DNA of 64,000 nucleotides from Angiostrongylus vasorum. Lineage: Eukaryota > Nematoda > Chromadorea > Rhabditida > Metastrongylidae. The translations under genes and the position numbers were made by a program. The notes beneath the pieces were generated by a model. It worked only from the letters and a program-made list of their open reading frames with translations, did no database searches and had not been told where the DNA came from. This document shows positions 1 through 12,387 of the stretch, one piece after another. Position 1 is the stretch's first letter; every line of letters begins with the position of its first letter. The stretch spans positions 1,060,501 through 1,124,500 of the forward strand of contig JADANN010000354.1 of NCBI GenBank assembly GCA_018806985.1. Direction: 5' to 3'.

Positions 1-1276
1 CATGAGAATTGAAAACAAGAATAGGATTTCCGTCTCAACTGCTACAGCAGTCGACTAAATGGAGAAATTGTAGGCATCGTGCGCTATGCATTAATAATGA
101 TGACGTACAGAAATGGAAATGACAATGAAAAGAATGCATCACTTTTATATAACATATAACTGATATAACATTATCATTTCGGATGAACAACACGATAACA
201 TATTAGTGAGAAACGACGAACTCATATAAAGTGATGATCTTAACGGTGATATTTCTGACCGATAACGATCATAACGCTTTGCTTTCGCAATTTTATCATC
301 GATACTACAAAGTACTTACGATCGACGTGTCTTTTGCCTAAAATGTCGGCTTAAATCTGTGAGAGAGTTGAAGACGAATCAACGATGTCAGGCAACGAAA
401 ACATACAAGTCGACCGACTTATGGGCGACATTTGGAGGACAACACCAACGCCAACACCAACATCAACAACGATAGCGTTCATCGTTGGAAGATGATTCAT
501 TGTGATGTTAGTTAGGAGAATCGAAATGTGTTACCTTAAGTTTATTTTGTTATTCAGGATAGAAATGAAACATAAACGTTCAGCCAATCCATGGACTAAG
601 CTGAAACTGTTTGTTTTATTGATTTTAATACTAAATGTGTATGATATCCAATAAAATTCCGTCTAAAAAAGTTCGCAAGGAGAAATTTAATCTGATAAAT
701 CGTGAGTTACTGAGAGTAAGGAGAATAGGTTGAACGAAGGCTTACTTCGAGTTTGAACAACAACAATACATTGATCGACAAGAAAAATGTATATAACAAT
801 AGCAGTTATTGCAACTAGATCCAGAATATCCATAATCACTGAGACTGTGGTATAAACATATCGTTTAACGTTCATCGAATTCATTGTTAGAGCGCAGAAT
901 ATGATTCTTAAAAAAGAACAGCTGAATATTCATAATTGTCATGTCATAAGTAGAATACCAAAAGCTCATTTACGGCGGTGCATTCGAGAATATCGATGAA
1001 TTTCACGAAATGGATGTTGTGCACAGCTATTGTGACGCCGTTTGAATGTATGCCCACATAATAAACCACCATAAACCCTATTGCAATAACAGGTTTCCCT
1101 TCAGCATATGGATACAGTGTGTCTTTGTAGATATATGCACGAATGCATGCGCTTACATACATATACATGCATTATATATATACATAGATATAAACATGTG
1201 AATTTACCTCTGCCAGTATGCCTACATGTACACCAGTGTGCATTGAGCTGTGTAGATAGGTTTATGATCCATGGGC
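1..1276. other. unassigned AT-rich sequence
   Basis: No coding, RNA or repeat signal is supported here. The open frames are short (under 75 codons) and none resembles a known protein. The interval ends in a purine/pyrimidine-alternating TA/CA-rich stretch. Confidence 0.6.
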
Positions 1277-1425
1277 CTATACATATATAAATATATATAC
1301 ATATTTACATATGTATATATATATATATATATGTAAGGCCAGATTGATGAGCATATATATATATACATATGTACATATTTATATACATATATAAATATAC
1401 ATATATACATACATATATATAAACT
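1277..1425. repeat. imperfect TA/ATAC simple repeat
   Basis: The stretch is a mixture of TATA and ATATAC/ATACAT units, including a pure TA run near 1315-1332. Open frames rich in Tyr, Ile and Met on the minus strand over this stretch are translation artefacts of the repeat. Confidence 0.85.
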
Positions 1426-1728
1426 TGTCGATCTGGTACCAGGACACATATCAGGAAGCGGTATTCTTGACACTCACGTAACTTAGCATTAACCAAAAAT
1501 GGCTGGATGAGATTATATTCACTAATCACTTTTTTACTTACTGCCTATACTTCTTCATGGCAACGTATGATGTGAATTATAACAATTATAACCACATTAA
1601 TACTCAGATATTTGCAAAACTGCGGACCGCCAGTGCCCGCCGTAGCGATCGAACCCGCTATTTCTTTTTTCTGGGGGCTAAGGTGTTCACCACTACACAC
1701 CATGCAGATCCTTCGTTTCGTCTTTCTC

Positions 1729-1741
1729 TAACTTATAGGTA
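1729..1741. repeat. Target-site duplication, left copy
   Basis: TAACTTATAGGTA here is repeated exactly at 2270-2282. The pair brackets the RTE fragment and marks its insertion point inside repeat D. Confidence 0.8.
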
Positions 1742-2269
1742 TCACCTTTATCACCTGTATCACATGTAGTCCCGTTGATCGTCGAGTGACTCGAGCGGGC
1801 GCCAGTAAATCTTCCATTTTTCCCAGTCGGACGCAAGATTAGATCAGAGTGTGGTTCTGATCGCTCTAGGGACTCGTTGAGTCGTTGAGCATCATATCTT
1901 TCTTCTAAGCTTTTCGTGAAAAACTTTGACCATAGAGTCGGTGCGAGAAATCCAGTCACTAACGGCTCTTGTCCATCGGTTGTCGTTCACACGCTTTACG
2001 TGTCCCTGCCCACCTTATCTTTGACTGTTTGGCGTACAGAACGGCATCTTTGATTCTTGATCGCTGACGCAGGTCGGAGCTTCGGATCCCTTTCCTTACT
2101 TGTGTGAAACGGGATACCCCTAGCATCGTCCTTTCGACTGCACGTTCGATAACGCTGAGTGATCTTTCATCCTGCTTACGCAGCGACGAGGTTTCTGACG
2201 CATACGTTACGGCAGGAAGTACCGTTGAGTCGAGAAGGTGAGCACGGAGTCGGGTGTTCTTTGTTCTTA
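1742..2269 (-). mobile_element. 5'-truncated RTE retrotransposon 3' end
   Basis: This is the 3' end of an RTE-clade non-LTR retrotransposon on the minus strand, 5'-truncated to about 528 bp. Minus-strand frames give the conserved C-terminal part of the reverse transcriptase polyprotein: a segment around LRQRSRIKDAV and AKQ near 2040-2090, then WSKFFTKSLEERYDA near 1890-1935, in different frames, so it is frameshifted. The 3' end (low coordinates) carries a short tandem tail of TGATA-CAGG/AAGG units, typical of RTE elements. An exact 13 bp target duplication flanks it. It is non-functional: no endonuclease and no catalytic palm remain. Confidence 0.85.
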
Positions 2270-2282
2270 TAACTTATAGGTA
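2270..2282. repeat. Target-site duplication, right copy
   Basis: Exact second copy of TAACTTATAGGTA (1729-1741). Repeat D resumes immediately after it. Confidence 0.8.
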
Positions 2283-2375
2283 GTATCAGCAATCACCTGT
2301 CATTGAGATTGATCTAGAGAGCACAAATCGGTATTGAACCCAGCTAGGCTGAAGCTGTGGTATGTATCACTATGT

Positions 2376-2530
2376 AATCACTTTTCACTTACTGTCTATT
2401 CTTTTTTCATGGCAGGGTATGATGTGAATTATAGCAACAATGATGCTAAAATATTTGCAGTGATGAGATATATTGTCCGGAGTTTTGCAGAGATCTCAGC
2501 ATCATTGCGGTTACAATTACATTTAGTCTT
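2376..2530. repeat. Second repeat D end with a foldback
   Basis: Directly after the first D copy the D end module starts again (ATCACTTTTCACTTACTGTC, GGCAGGGTATGATG), runs through the ATGATGCTAAAATATTTGCA block, then turns round: 2478-2525 carries the same block in reverse complement (GGAGTTTTGCAGAGATCTCA). The result is a short head-to-head inverted pair. Confidence 0.65.
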
Positions 2531-3654
2531 TTTAAGCGTACTGGATAAAAAGCTCAAACATAAGTCTGAGATATTCCAGCATCGTTATGCAGGCATATGT
2601 TATTGGAATATAAAAAAAGCGTATAGTTTTACATTCGGTGATGAAATATCAGACTTAAATGACCATTGGATTCGATTCGAAGCACAATAGAAGTAGGACG
2701 TTAGTTATGGAACTACAAAAGAATGACGAAGAAATTGCTTAATGAATTCCCGTCAAGTGAGATTTGCAAAGAGATACGTTAATGGCGAATAGCTTCTGAT
2801 GCTAATACTCTAGAATTTGCAGAGCATTACGTGAAAACAGATTGGCGTGCTTGGTTGAGATCACAAAGACGTTAGTGGGAATAGAAAATTCGCATTGATT
2901 TCGCTGCAGTAGTTTCTGCAGCTAGTAAACCTTGTAATTTAATAAAAATATAGTAGAAGATTTCGATTCATGGTCCAACGAATGAGATTCTCCTGTCGAA
3001 ATTGTGTTCATTCTGTGAGAAAACGAAAAAAAAAGTGGCTAGACAGATGACAACAAGGGAACGGGTGTAGAATACGAGAACGATGATGTTTGTTGTGGCT
3101 AGAAATGAGACCGACTTAGGATGATGCCTTCTAGTCGTGCCTTGTAGCTTAAGCTATGCGTCAACGTTATAAATAACGATTCTCAATCTAGGCCGGCTTG
3201 AATGGTGGTCGGTCTAGTGGTCACACTTCGGGTCTGATATGGCGGCATTATTGTTGATTCTCGTCAACTAGTCGACACCACTGAGCAGCCTTCATAGCTG
3301 ACCATGCATAAATAAGGTTGCTTGTCAGCCACTGTGAACAACACATGACATTCATATTTGCTATGTAACACGTACATACCAATCATCAACATTGCATAAA
3401 CCATTCTTCCAAAGAGAAAGTGGCAAAGAATATGCTCGCTGAAAACCGACTTCAAGTGAAAACACTACTACAGTTGGGTTCAATTTACAATTCTAGTCCG
3501 AATACAACATCACTGTAGCTAATAGGACAGGAACAGTGTAACAGTGACTATAGTAATAGCAATAATGTTATGGCAATAATAGTTATGTGGTGCATGTAAC
3601 GCGTGGAACAGAGTGATCAGAGTTACTTTGCAGTACTCACCGTTCATTCGATTA
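2531..3654. other. unassigned sequence
   Basis: No supported gene or repeat. One ~60-codon minus-strand frame (3264-3455) has no recognisable homology or splice context. Confidence 0.5.
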
Positions 3655-3837
3655 CGCCGTCAGCAAATTGGTACTAGACTTGTTCAGTAGAACAAAAAAA
3701 ATGCTACTGAATACATCGACAACCCATCACATGTAACTGTATAGGCCAAATATGCAGTCAGTTATCTTTACGTTGCTTGATGAAGTCGAATGTATAACAC
3801 CTTGCTAAAGGACTAATCAGCGCGTTGTCCCTTTTTA
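3655..3837 (+). repeat. SINE-A copy, head missing
   Basis: It begins within the SINE-A core (AATTGGTACTAGACTTG from 3665) and continues through the TGATGAAGTCGAATG tail block to the terminal CTAATCAGCGCG motif. The tRNA-like head is absent or decayed beyond recognition. The centre is diverged. Confidence 0.65.
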
Positions 3838-5039
3838 TACACAGAACGCAATGACTTTTGTGATTAGCTGCTAATCATAAAAATGCTTTCTTTTTTCTTA
3901 AAAGATTCAAATGAAGTCTGGAAGGTAGGGCTCTATGTCTCTACCATAACTTTGGATCAAAAGGTATGAAAAAAGGCAGATACTTTGTAGAGTATGATTA
4001 GGTATTAATGCGTGTCTTAAAGGGTGCCTGATGAAAATCCTCTATAGTTTGCAAGTTTTGCATTCAAGTTCAGCCTCACCGGAGACACATGTTAACCGTG
4101 TTATTTCAATTTCATAAATGTTTAAGAATGAATAACGAGATACTAAAATAAATTATATGGGACATTAAAACATCCTGTATAGATTGGTAAAAGTTTTTTA
4201 AGCAAGATCACATTATCAAGAAGATTGTCGCGGAAAACTTCGAAAGTGAGAATCGATTCCAGAAGTTGGAAAAACTTCGTATCAGAGCTTCTCAAACTGC
4301 AATGGAACGAAGTAGCTGTAAAGATGCTTAAATTTGCAATCATATCGCACACATAATGGCTAATATTAGAAGCATATTCCTATCCACGGTACGGGACTTC
4401 CTCAGTGCAAGATTCCACGAGACGATTGGCATGTCTATGAGGTTTTGCCTGCCCGATACCTACTGTGGCTACTGTTTGCAAAAACTTCTACTCAAGATCA
4501 AACCACTGCCTCGTATGTCCGTCACTCTTTTCTTTAAAAGAAGGAAGCCGTTCCCTTGTAGAAACGAAATCTTGAAGCCATAATGAATTAAGACTTTTCA
4601 CTTCGTGGACGGCATATGAAGATACAGTTATTGATATAGTAGATGATAAATACGGCCGAGTTCATGAACACCTTTGCTGAGAAATTTTAGCATTTGAAGG
4701 TTACCTAAAAGCTTCTGGTTCAAAAAGTGAAAAGATTATTAGCAACGCCCTTTAGTAAGTTCTCATTTACATAACCAGGATACACACTGTCCGATGTCCA
4801 AATGGAAATGTTTTGCATACAACACAACGGTAAGAAAGTTCACCTAGGAATCATTAGAGTGTTAGTTCAGTAGGTCGATTATGACCACACAGTAATTTTT
4901 CGTTAACTTTAAAGCAACTTCACAACCACGGTTTTGCAGTTCTACAACAGCGTAATTCACATGAATAGAGAAGCTTGATATGGTGATGCCATCTTCTTAT
5001 ATCTATTCAGGGCCAGTCTTGTAGAGAGTGTCGTGTAAA
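3838..5039. other. unassigned sequence
   Basis: AT-rich sequence with short, unrecognised open frames (for example 4356-4583 plus). I see no gene, RNA or repeat that I can support. Confidence 0.5.
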
Positions 5040-5610
5040 AAGTGAAATGATAGATAGCTTCAGAGCTAAAGAAAGGGCAACTGAGTCGTTTGAGACGGTT
5101 GCAAAAGTATCGACGTTGTAGTGGAGAGAACAAAGAACGACCGAGTTTGTGCCCACCTTTTACGCCACAGGATTATTGCTCATTTGACTGATGTCTGGGA
5201 AAGTTGGAGGCTGCGCAAGCAGAACAAGGTAATAACAGGTTACTCAGCGTTCTTGAATGCATAATCTAACAGGTGATGAAAAGATTACACCGTTTCTTTC
5301 AAATGAGAAACTAAATATAGAGTATGCACAGTACGATCAGTTGAAGATTGAGAGCGATGCTCCACACCATAAATTGCAAAATCATGTGGGCCCAACACGT
5401 GATGTGTCCTAACAACAATCAGTGGACAGGAGATGTTGGCGACAGATTTCCCGGAGCGTCACGTGCACGATAGGGTGATCGAATTTCATTCCGAAAGCTC
5501 TGCATGAGAAACGAAACTCCATCGTAACCATTGAGCGAGAAGAGCCACCTGAGCGACTACGGCTAGGTCAGTGTCAGTTGATGCCTTTAATGGGTTTCGT
5601 TCGAATCACT
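5040..5610 (+). pseudogene. RTE retrotransposon fragment, C-terminal RT region
   Basis: A badly decayed piece of an RTE polyprotein downstream of the catalytic palm. The plus strand at 5121-5159 reads VERTKNDRVCAHL, preceded by KSIDVV and followed by TDVWESWRLRKQN in shifting frames; this block is characteristic of the RT C-terminus in hookworm-type RTE elements. Further on, 5340-5430 shows traces of the QSKIRWAGHV-type block and 5410-5440 a NNQWTGD-like block. There are many stops and frame changes. No tail or target duplication was found. Confidence 0.65.
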
Positions 5611-6105
5611 TAGCGATAAAAGCGCGTATATATGATGTGTCTTTGTAGCCGTTCTATACTGAGACGATACACACCTCCTATGTTGACGATTGTTACGATG
5701 TCGAAACGTAAGTCAAATGAAAGATAGCCTAAGATTGGTTCCTCTCTGTACCGGAATATATGAAGTTGTATTTAATTTGAGAGACTTGACTTGTATGTTG
5801 GAGAAATCAAAAAACGATATCCACCCTCACGAAGTTATAAAAAGATTTAAAAAAAAGGATAAAGTAAGTTGACCGAAGGCTGATGTCGATACATTGGTCA
5901 ATTTTATAAAACATTTTATCGCCATCAAATTCTCTGTATTATCATGGATTATTGGAGTATTATGTACTCATGGAAAAAGGAAAGAGGTTTTAGCAAAAAA
6001 GGATAGTCTTTATGGGCTTCAATACCTTCGGAACAAGGAAAAGGAATAAGAAGCAGTTAAAGAAATTAATTGGCTATATTAGTGCATTTGATAGATGTAT
6101 CATAG
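5611..6105. other. unassigned sequence
   Basis: No supported feature. A 60-codon plus-strand frame (5690-5872) ends just after AAAGTAAG, a donor-like sequence, but no convincing acceptor or homology supports an exon. Confidence 0.45.
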
Positions 6106-6116
6106 TTTATCTAAGT
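6106..6116. repeat. SINE-A target-site duplication, left
   Basis: TTTATCTAAGT immediately upstream of the SINE head is repeated exactly at 6390-6400, just after the T-rich 3' end. Confidence 0.85.
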
Positions 6117-6389
6117 GGTGCGTATAGCGCAGTGGTTAGAAGTAATCTGCAATGCACACGGGCTCGATCTACCACCCCAGTCTCACCAAGCATTCTATCC
6201 TTTCAGGATCGGTGAATTGGTTCCAGACTTCTCTGGGAGTACTGCTGACTCGATACCTTGACAGGACAACGCGAGTCGTTCTATAGGCCAGATATGCATT
6301 CAATCACATCTAACGATGTTCTGTGAAGTCGAATAAGAGGTGCATCCCTTAGGGATTGTTCAACGCCGAGAGTTTTATCCTTTATTTTT
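6117..6389 (+). repeat. Full-length SINE-A with intact target duplication
   Basis: This is the best-defined copy of the tRNA-derived SINE-A family. The head runs from GGTGCG with an A box TAGCGCAGTGG (6125-6135) and a B-box-like GGGCTCGATC about 30 bases on. The core (AATTGGTTCCAGACTTC), the AGGCCAGATATGCATTCAAT block and the tail GGGATTGTTCAACGCCGAG follow, ending in a T-rich run. Exact 11 bp duplications flank it, as expected after target-primed reverse transcription by a LINE. It encodes no protein. Confidence 0.85.
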
Positions 6390-6400
6390 TTTATCTAAGT
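6390..6400. repeat. SINE-A target-site duplication, right
   Basis: Second exact copy of TTTATCTAAGT, defining the element as 273 bp. Confidence 0.85.
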
Positions 6401-8369
6401 TTGTCGTCTATGATAAGCAGAAAGCGTGAGCGAGTGCGAACAAAACTCAGACGTGAGCAAAATATGTAACGGCTTTTCATTGAGCTGATACAGATCAAGA
6501 GATATAAAGTAGAGAGGAAAACCAGGAGAAAAACCAATTATACTGAATACAGACGTAGAGCGCAATGTATTAAGGTACCACTTTCGTGTAGACGATCACT
6601 GGCTCGACTCCGCCTACCCCGAACGAGCATGCAAAAGGCGAGTAAGTAATGGGTACGTCATTAATGAATGAAGCAAGCACTGAAGAATCTGTAGTGTCTT
6701 ATCGATCATTATGTCTAATTCATGTTAGCGTTATACGTTACATACATTGGGATGAGATTTTCTGACATCTAATATCGAGAAGTTCTCAACGCCGAACAAT
6801 CTAGAACATCGTGGAAATTGCTGGAGTCGGTTCAAAAGTTTTTTTACTCCATGGCTACAGCATAAAGCGAATAAACCAGATAGCAAGCAAAAAGTCACAG
6901 AATGAAGTGAAAAAAATCCTTTCACGATCCCATTAAAACACGATGAGTAGGCGTGTGATGAGAAAATCAGCTGTCCAACGCCATTATTTATATCTCAGAG
7001 AACAGTTAGACAAATTCACACGTCGATAAAGATCTTCGTAGAAAAAACAACGAAATTGATCGAATAATGAACCTTATGAGTGGGAACGGCGAATTGTTCT
7101 AGAATGAGTAAGGAAAGGGATAAAGCGATTTGATAGTACACTGATGAAAGTGGCTACGACACTACATCAGTTTTAATTCGAAATATCAATAAATGTTCGA
7201 GATTTTAAACCTCTGTTGTTATTACATCCCAATTTCATTGAAGAAAAAAACAGATATGCTAAGGTCACACCTATTACTCAAGGACGTTTTGCACTCTACA
7301 CGCCTCCGTTTCATCAAGAAAAAAAAAGAAAAAAAAATGAGAAGGGTTAAGAAGAGAAAAAAAAACCCCATTGGAGTACAAATATCCATAAAGTTTATTC
7401 GTTATCGGCTAACAAATTCGATGTAATTTCGCAAAGGACGCAATAAGTCTCGTCTTTTTTTTCCAGATTAAATCAATCGGATGAAGAAAAAACGGAGCTT
7501 TCGTTAAGACGTGTTTGAAAGTGACATGTATGATCGTGTCGAAGCCAAATAAAGAGGATTATAATTAAACAAGGAGGAGACCGACTTTTCTGACAAGGTA
7601 ATCCGAAATAAATAAAGGGCATTAGAGATAGCTAGCGGTAGTAAGGATAATAACAAATGGAAGAAAATGTCATAATCGCACCTAGGCTTATAACGGCACA
7701 CGAAATAATGAAGTTCAACAAAAGTGGACTCGTCAATTTCTACTTAGTTTTTTGGCGATTCGGAAGAAATTATAAAAAATCCCAGAGAGAAGGCGGAAAC
7801 ATAAGGCCTCAACTGCCCTTGCCCCTACACACAATAACACGGCGAAGTGACAGACGTTCGGGATGTGGATGTGGTTCGCTGTTCTGTTCGTCTAACACTC
7901 ACCAAAATGACGTTAGGTCATCGCGGATGACACCGACTCGATCTAAAGCTTCTAATTTTAAGGAATTTCCAAGCTATATACTGGTATATCGCAAGAGTTC
8001 CAGTAGATGTTCTTTAGTTGCGCGAAGAATATCAAATCCATAAAACGTTAACCTCTGGAAGAACAACAGTGGAAAAGTTTTTCATGAGAACTGAGTGCTT
8101 CTTAAGTTACGTGATTTTCGTGATTATTCATAAAACTAAGAAAACGTAGAAGTATAATCCAGCTTACTTCAGACATGACTGATTGAGATGTGATATAGAC
8201 GACGACATTTCTACACCATGGCAAGCATAATGCTCTGTTTTCAAGGTTTTCGTCATCAGTAGACGTCAGAAATAAAACCAAACCGCACCGACTCAATTGT
8301 GTTCCCATGATATCTAAAAGGTTTTTAGTAGTACTCACGTCTTTTATTTTCCCACACAAAGTATGAAGT
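6401..8369. other. unassigned sequence
   Basis: No supported gene. It includes an A-rich purine stretch (7310-7370). A 128-codon plus-strand frame (7657-8043) has no recognised motif and no convincing splice signals. A minus-strand frame near 6731-6925 has a hydrophobic start, but its start codon is not ATG. Confidence 0.45.
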
Positions 8370-8580
8370 ACTTTGAGTCGATGAAGCCCTGTTAAACCAT
8401 GCATTCGACTCCATTCATAGCATCGTAGAGTTGATGGAATGCATACCTTGTCTATACTTACAGTGATGTAGCGAAGAATCAAGTCAGTGTTTTATCCTTC
8501 CATATAGAGTGGTAGCAATTTTCTGAGCATGGATGTATTTTACGGGCCACCTCTATCCACTGCATTAAATGCGCCTCCTA
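8370..8580 (-). repeat. Degraded SINE-A copy
   Basis: Reverse-complement SINE-A: the tail block CCATGCATTCGACTCCATTC (8397-8416) and the TGGAATGCATACCTTGTC block are clear. The core is heavily mutated. The head ends at CCACTGCATTAAATGCGCCT near 8578. Part of an unrelated-looking 126-codon minus-strand frame overlaps it and is not a gene. Confidence 0.65.
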
Positions 8581-11500
8581 ATACACCGCGTCTCATATGG
8601 GCAGCTTTATATACAGCCTTCAAATATATACATTGTAATCATTTTTGAAGTAGTATTTGTTCTTTCTTTCCTTAAGTTATAGAAGCAAACAGACTGTATA
8701 TTTTTTGGCAACTTCCAAGGGAATTTAGAGCGAAGTCCTGAAATAAAGGAATTTACAGTTCTTCGCTCTTGATAAGCTTATCTATTGGCTATCTGAAACC
8801 GAAGTTAATCTAAAAAAACTTTTTGCTGTTTTTTTTGCTAACAAAAAGCTTTTTTCTTCTGTTTTAGATCTATTTCCTGACTCCCACTAAGCCCAGATAT
8901 CGCACTTTATCTGAAGCTCGAGATATGTATGTGTGGTTACGTGCTTAATTCTGAAGAAAAAAAATCCATCCCGGAATTTACAGCGAAAAACTGTTCCACT
9001 TTCTTGACTCCTTAGAGAAAACCCGACAAAGACCAAAGTAATGGAGATGATATTGTATGAAATAATATGGTGAACATTAGAAATTATGAGGTAGAACGTA
9101 GAGCTGATTCGTTGTCGACATAAACGAATGTTTTGTTTCGATAAACAGCGAATACGCACAGCAGTCGATGAGCCCGCAAACGTGACAGGTGATCAAATTC
9201 GACGGCGGTGGTCGGCTGTCGAATAACTCACTACTTGAGTCAAACACACCTACACTGAACATCAGTCAGCCGACTATGGATCGAATTCCATGGATTGAAT
9301 CACGTAGGACGACGACGGGACGAATACAGAGTGCATTTCCCGATAATTGTTCGTCGTGTCGTGAAGAAGTGAACTAAAGGTAAAACGTCATGAAGTCACA
9401 TTACGATGCGTTTTGACCCGGCCGCCCAAACATAGGAACAACACTGATGGCGTTAATGAGAAGCGGCTTTATTGGCGAGACTTCATTCACATTCTACGGA
9501 ACGATTATCTCTGAATAACCAAACAAGGTATTCTACTGAGCATCTCTAGAAGAAAAACGTATAGCAATTACAGGGGCCTGATGTAAAATATATGTCATGC
9601 CAAGAATTCCGTGGTTCTTATGAAACGTCTTGTTACTATTAATCAATCTATCAATAAAACTTATCGCTTTGTTTCTTATGAAACTTTCATCATACCTGCA
9701 CTAACTACGTTCGGGAGATTCACAGGCATCGATTTATCATGCACAACTGTTGTTCTCTGTTTTCGACTGGATTAACATTGGAGAGAATTAATTTGCGCGT
9801 ACATCGAAAAGCCTAGGAGTAAACTGAAATGTCATTCCAGAACACCAATGGCCTCTTCCAAGGAAGTTGCGCTCTACCAGCTTGAAGTAACGAATTATGT
9901 TACCGGTATAATAAACTACCTGAGTTACTTACGATCATGTCTGAATTGGTTAGCGAAGGAACAAAAAGAATGACGTCGTTTGAACGTGGACAGGGTGTCA
10001 TTGCATTGGTCACTAGCCCTTTTCACTATTTTTCCTATGCTAATCACTCTTGCTAGTATTACTTTGTTTACTGCTAACATTACTCCCCTGAAATATCTTT
10101 TTGTCAAATTATTTTGGACTGAGTAGTCGTGAAATCACGAATTAATTTCCATGGATGTTATGGAAGAAAATAGGAACTTCTCGGACAGAGGATGGGAAGA
10201 GTGTTATACGTTTCAATCGCACAATTGCTAAATCCTCATGGCCGTGAAATGATCAGTTTCTGTTTACTTATTTATACAGGTGTTCTTACGTGCTCTGTTG
10301 CCAATCGCATGAAAATGATGAAGAAAAGGAATGGCCAAATTTGGTTCATTAACTTTATCGTCATGTCATCATATTCTGTCTGACGAGGTTACACAATAAA
10401 GCTATAAGTTTTTTTAGGAGAGAAGAATAAGAAAAAAAAGCTAGAATATCTATGTTCAAAAAAACAAATCTTACCAACCACGTACAAACAAAGCCAAGCA
10501 CTCAGCGATGTGATTCATTCGCTGAATCGCATAGGTGTTAGTTGTTCAGTCATTTCTACTATGGTACCTCGATAGAAAAAAGGAACACTAGTTGGCTAAA
10601 ACGAGCGCGACTTGTGCCTTATCATTAATATTCTTCTTGAACGAGTCGAAGACATTTCAAGATATTGGAGACTTCCAGCAAGTGTCCAAGGTTTTCTTTC
10701 ATTGCTAGTTTGCTGAATGGTCCTCAAATGAGCGATGACTCATTGAAATTCACCGAATCATCTAAACATCGCCTATAAATTGTTCGTTTATACATATTTA
10801 CCAGTCTTCACGTATTGTTGAGGTCCAACTACTCCTTCCAATCATTTTATTATTATCCAGTCGTCGTGCACTAAGGGTGTTCAAGATGCTATGTGCTCCC
10901 AGGAGTAACTTAAGGCTCCTCTTATCTTTCCTCGTAAATACGTTGAATAGTAATCGAATGTGATCTTTCTTGGATTTTAGAGATAACCGTGCTGGAACGC
11001 TCTTAATTCACCGGTATAGGCAATAGCTTGCCTTCCAGCATCGGATGGAAATTTGCGACCTTGCGACTCGGATTCTTCCAGAACATGAGCGATTTTTAAG
11101 CAAAGTCGATCATAAACCTCTCGAAGTCTTCACAAAACTCTTATTCCAGGCGTATATTCCTATCGAAACCTATATAAAGTACCTCTAAATGGTTTTTAAT
11201 GCTTCGTGGCTTTGTGCTTCTTTCCTACGAGATGTTCAGAGTGGTCGTCGTTACACAAAACAACGATCTTAACATGGATCAAACGCTAGCAAGATATAGC
11301 TGAAACTAAAGAATGCTTAGAAAGTTCCAGTGGTAGCTACTGGTGATAGAGAGGAAAATCTCTTAGAAAACTTAAAATGCTGAACATATATCACCTACGA
11401 TGCTGAGGACCTAAAAGTGTATTTCCGACCATAAGCACTCGTTTTTTCGTATTGCCTCAATATCAAGGCCAAAAAACAGGTGTACAAGGGAAGATGTTTC

Positions 11501-12387
11501 TATCCTTTTTTCATAAGCTCTAAAGAGCACACAAGGCAAATGTTCCTAAATACTTAACGTTTACAACGACGATGACAAAGGTGAAGCATCTAACGTTAAC
11601 ATTTCACAAGACGTTTCGATTTTAATGTTTTATTTAATAGCAGCCACAGAATTTTTAGTACCACGCAGTAGATATTGATTTTTCAGATAATTATAAGGGT
11701 TAACGCAAAACTGCACATCATTTTCACGCTTCGTAACCCGAAAATCAGCAATTCACAAAAAATGGAAACTTAATGAAATCAATTAACAATGTGACAATGA
11801 AAATAACAGAGTTTGCGAGTTTACAAAACAAGCATGTCGTCAACCTAAGCGCTTGGCATGAAATAAAAAGACCAGCTCATTTTATGAGACAATAAACTGC
11901 TAAAAGCAATTTCGTAGGCATTAAATGACAAATAAAAAAGTCCGTTTTTCACGAAAAGTCATTAAAAAATTCCACATGAGTGAAAAATTAACGTAAAAAT
12001 ACAAGAGCAGGGGTAACAATGCTTGAAGGAGACATTGGAAGAGACTATGTAGTTGTTAAGATATAAAAGATAAAATATTTCAGCAAATCTTCCGTAAGAC
12101 ATCCGATATAACAGCGTTCCCTATAGGGAAATCTTAGACAAGTTCGCCGTTATCTTTCTGCTAAATTCGCGATCTCAGCTGAACGGGCGTCTAATTAATG
12201 GTTTATGGGAAAATGTTTCTCAAAAGAAAAGATGAATAAAGTGGGCTCCATTTTTTAAAACCCCATTTGTAACATTTAGCGTTTTGTGAGCCCCCGTGAG
12301 ACTTGTTTCGTAAGGAATAGAAGAGAAAATGAAATACATCAAATAAGAGAGATATGAAATTAACACACATATGTATATATAGTTAAA
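8581..12387. other. unassigned sequence, about 3.8 kb
   Basis: I see no supported gene, RNA or repeat family member. A locally GC-richer segment at 9188-9378 follows a CAG and is open on the plus strand, but it ends at a stop codon and shows no known domain. The remainder is AT-rich with short frames only. Confidence 0.45.

Larger units (their letters stand above)
1530..2375 (-). repeat. Repeat D copy, split by an RTE insertion
   Basis: This is a repeat D copy in two halves. 1530-1741 carries the end module TTACTTACTGCC and the CAGATATTTGCAAAACTG block, followed by the tRNA-like segment read in reverse. 2283-2375 carries the other end (CAGCAATCACCTG, GAACCCAGCTAGGCTGA). The halves are separated by a 528 bp RTE fragment flanked by a 13 bp duplication of the target, so the D copy is older than that insertion. 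Strand is given as the direction in which the tRNA-like boxes would read. Confidence 0.75.

Noticed and set aside
6117..6180. Possible genuine tRNA gene
   Set aside because: The A and B boxes belong to the SINE-A head; the sequence continues into the dispersed SINE body and lacks a clean anticodon arm.
6731..6925. Minus-strand 64-codon frame with a signal-peptide-like start
   Set aside because: The start codon is GTG rather than ATG, there is no Kozak or splice context, and no homology is recognisable.
8102..8482. 126-codon minus-strand frame
   Set aside because: It overlaps a degraded SINE-A and has no recognisable domain.
9188..9378. Locally GC-richer open stretch after a CAG, with AAG-GTAAAA at its end
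   Set aside because: A stop codon (TAA) lies just before the donor-like site in the only open frame, so it cannot be an internal exon as read.
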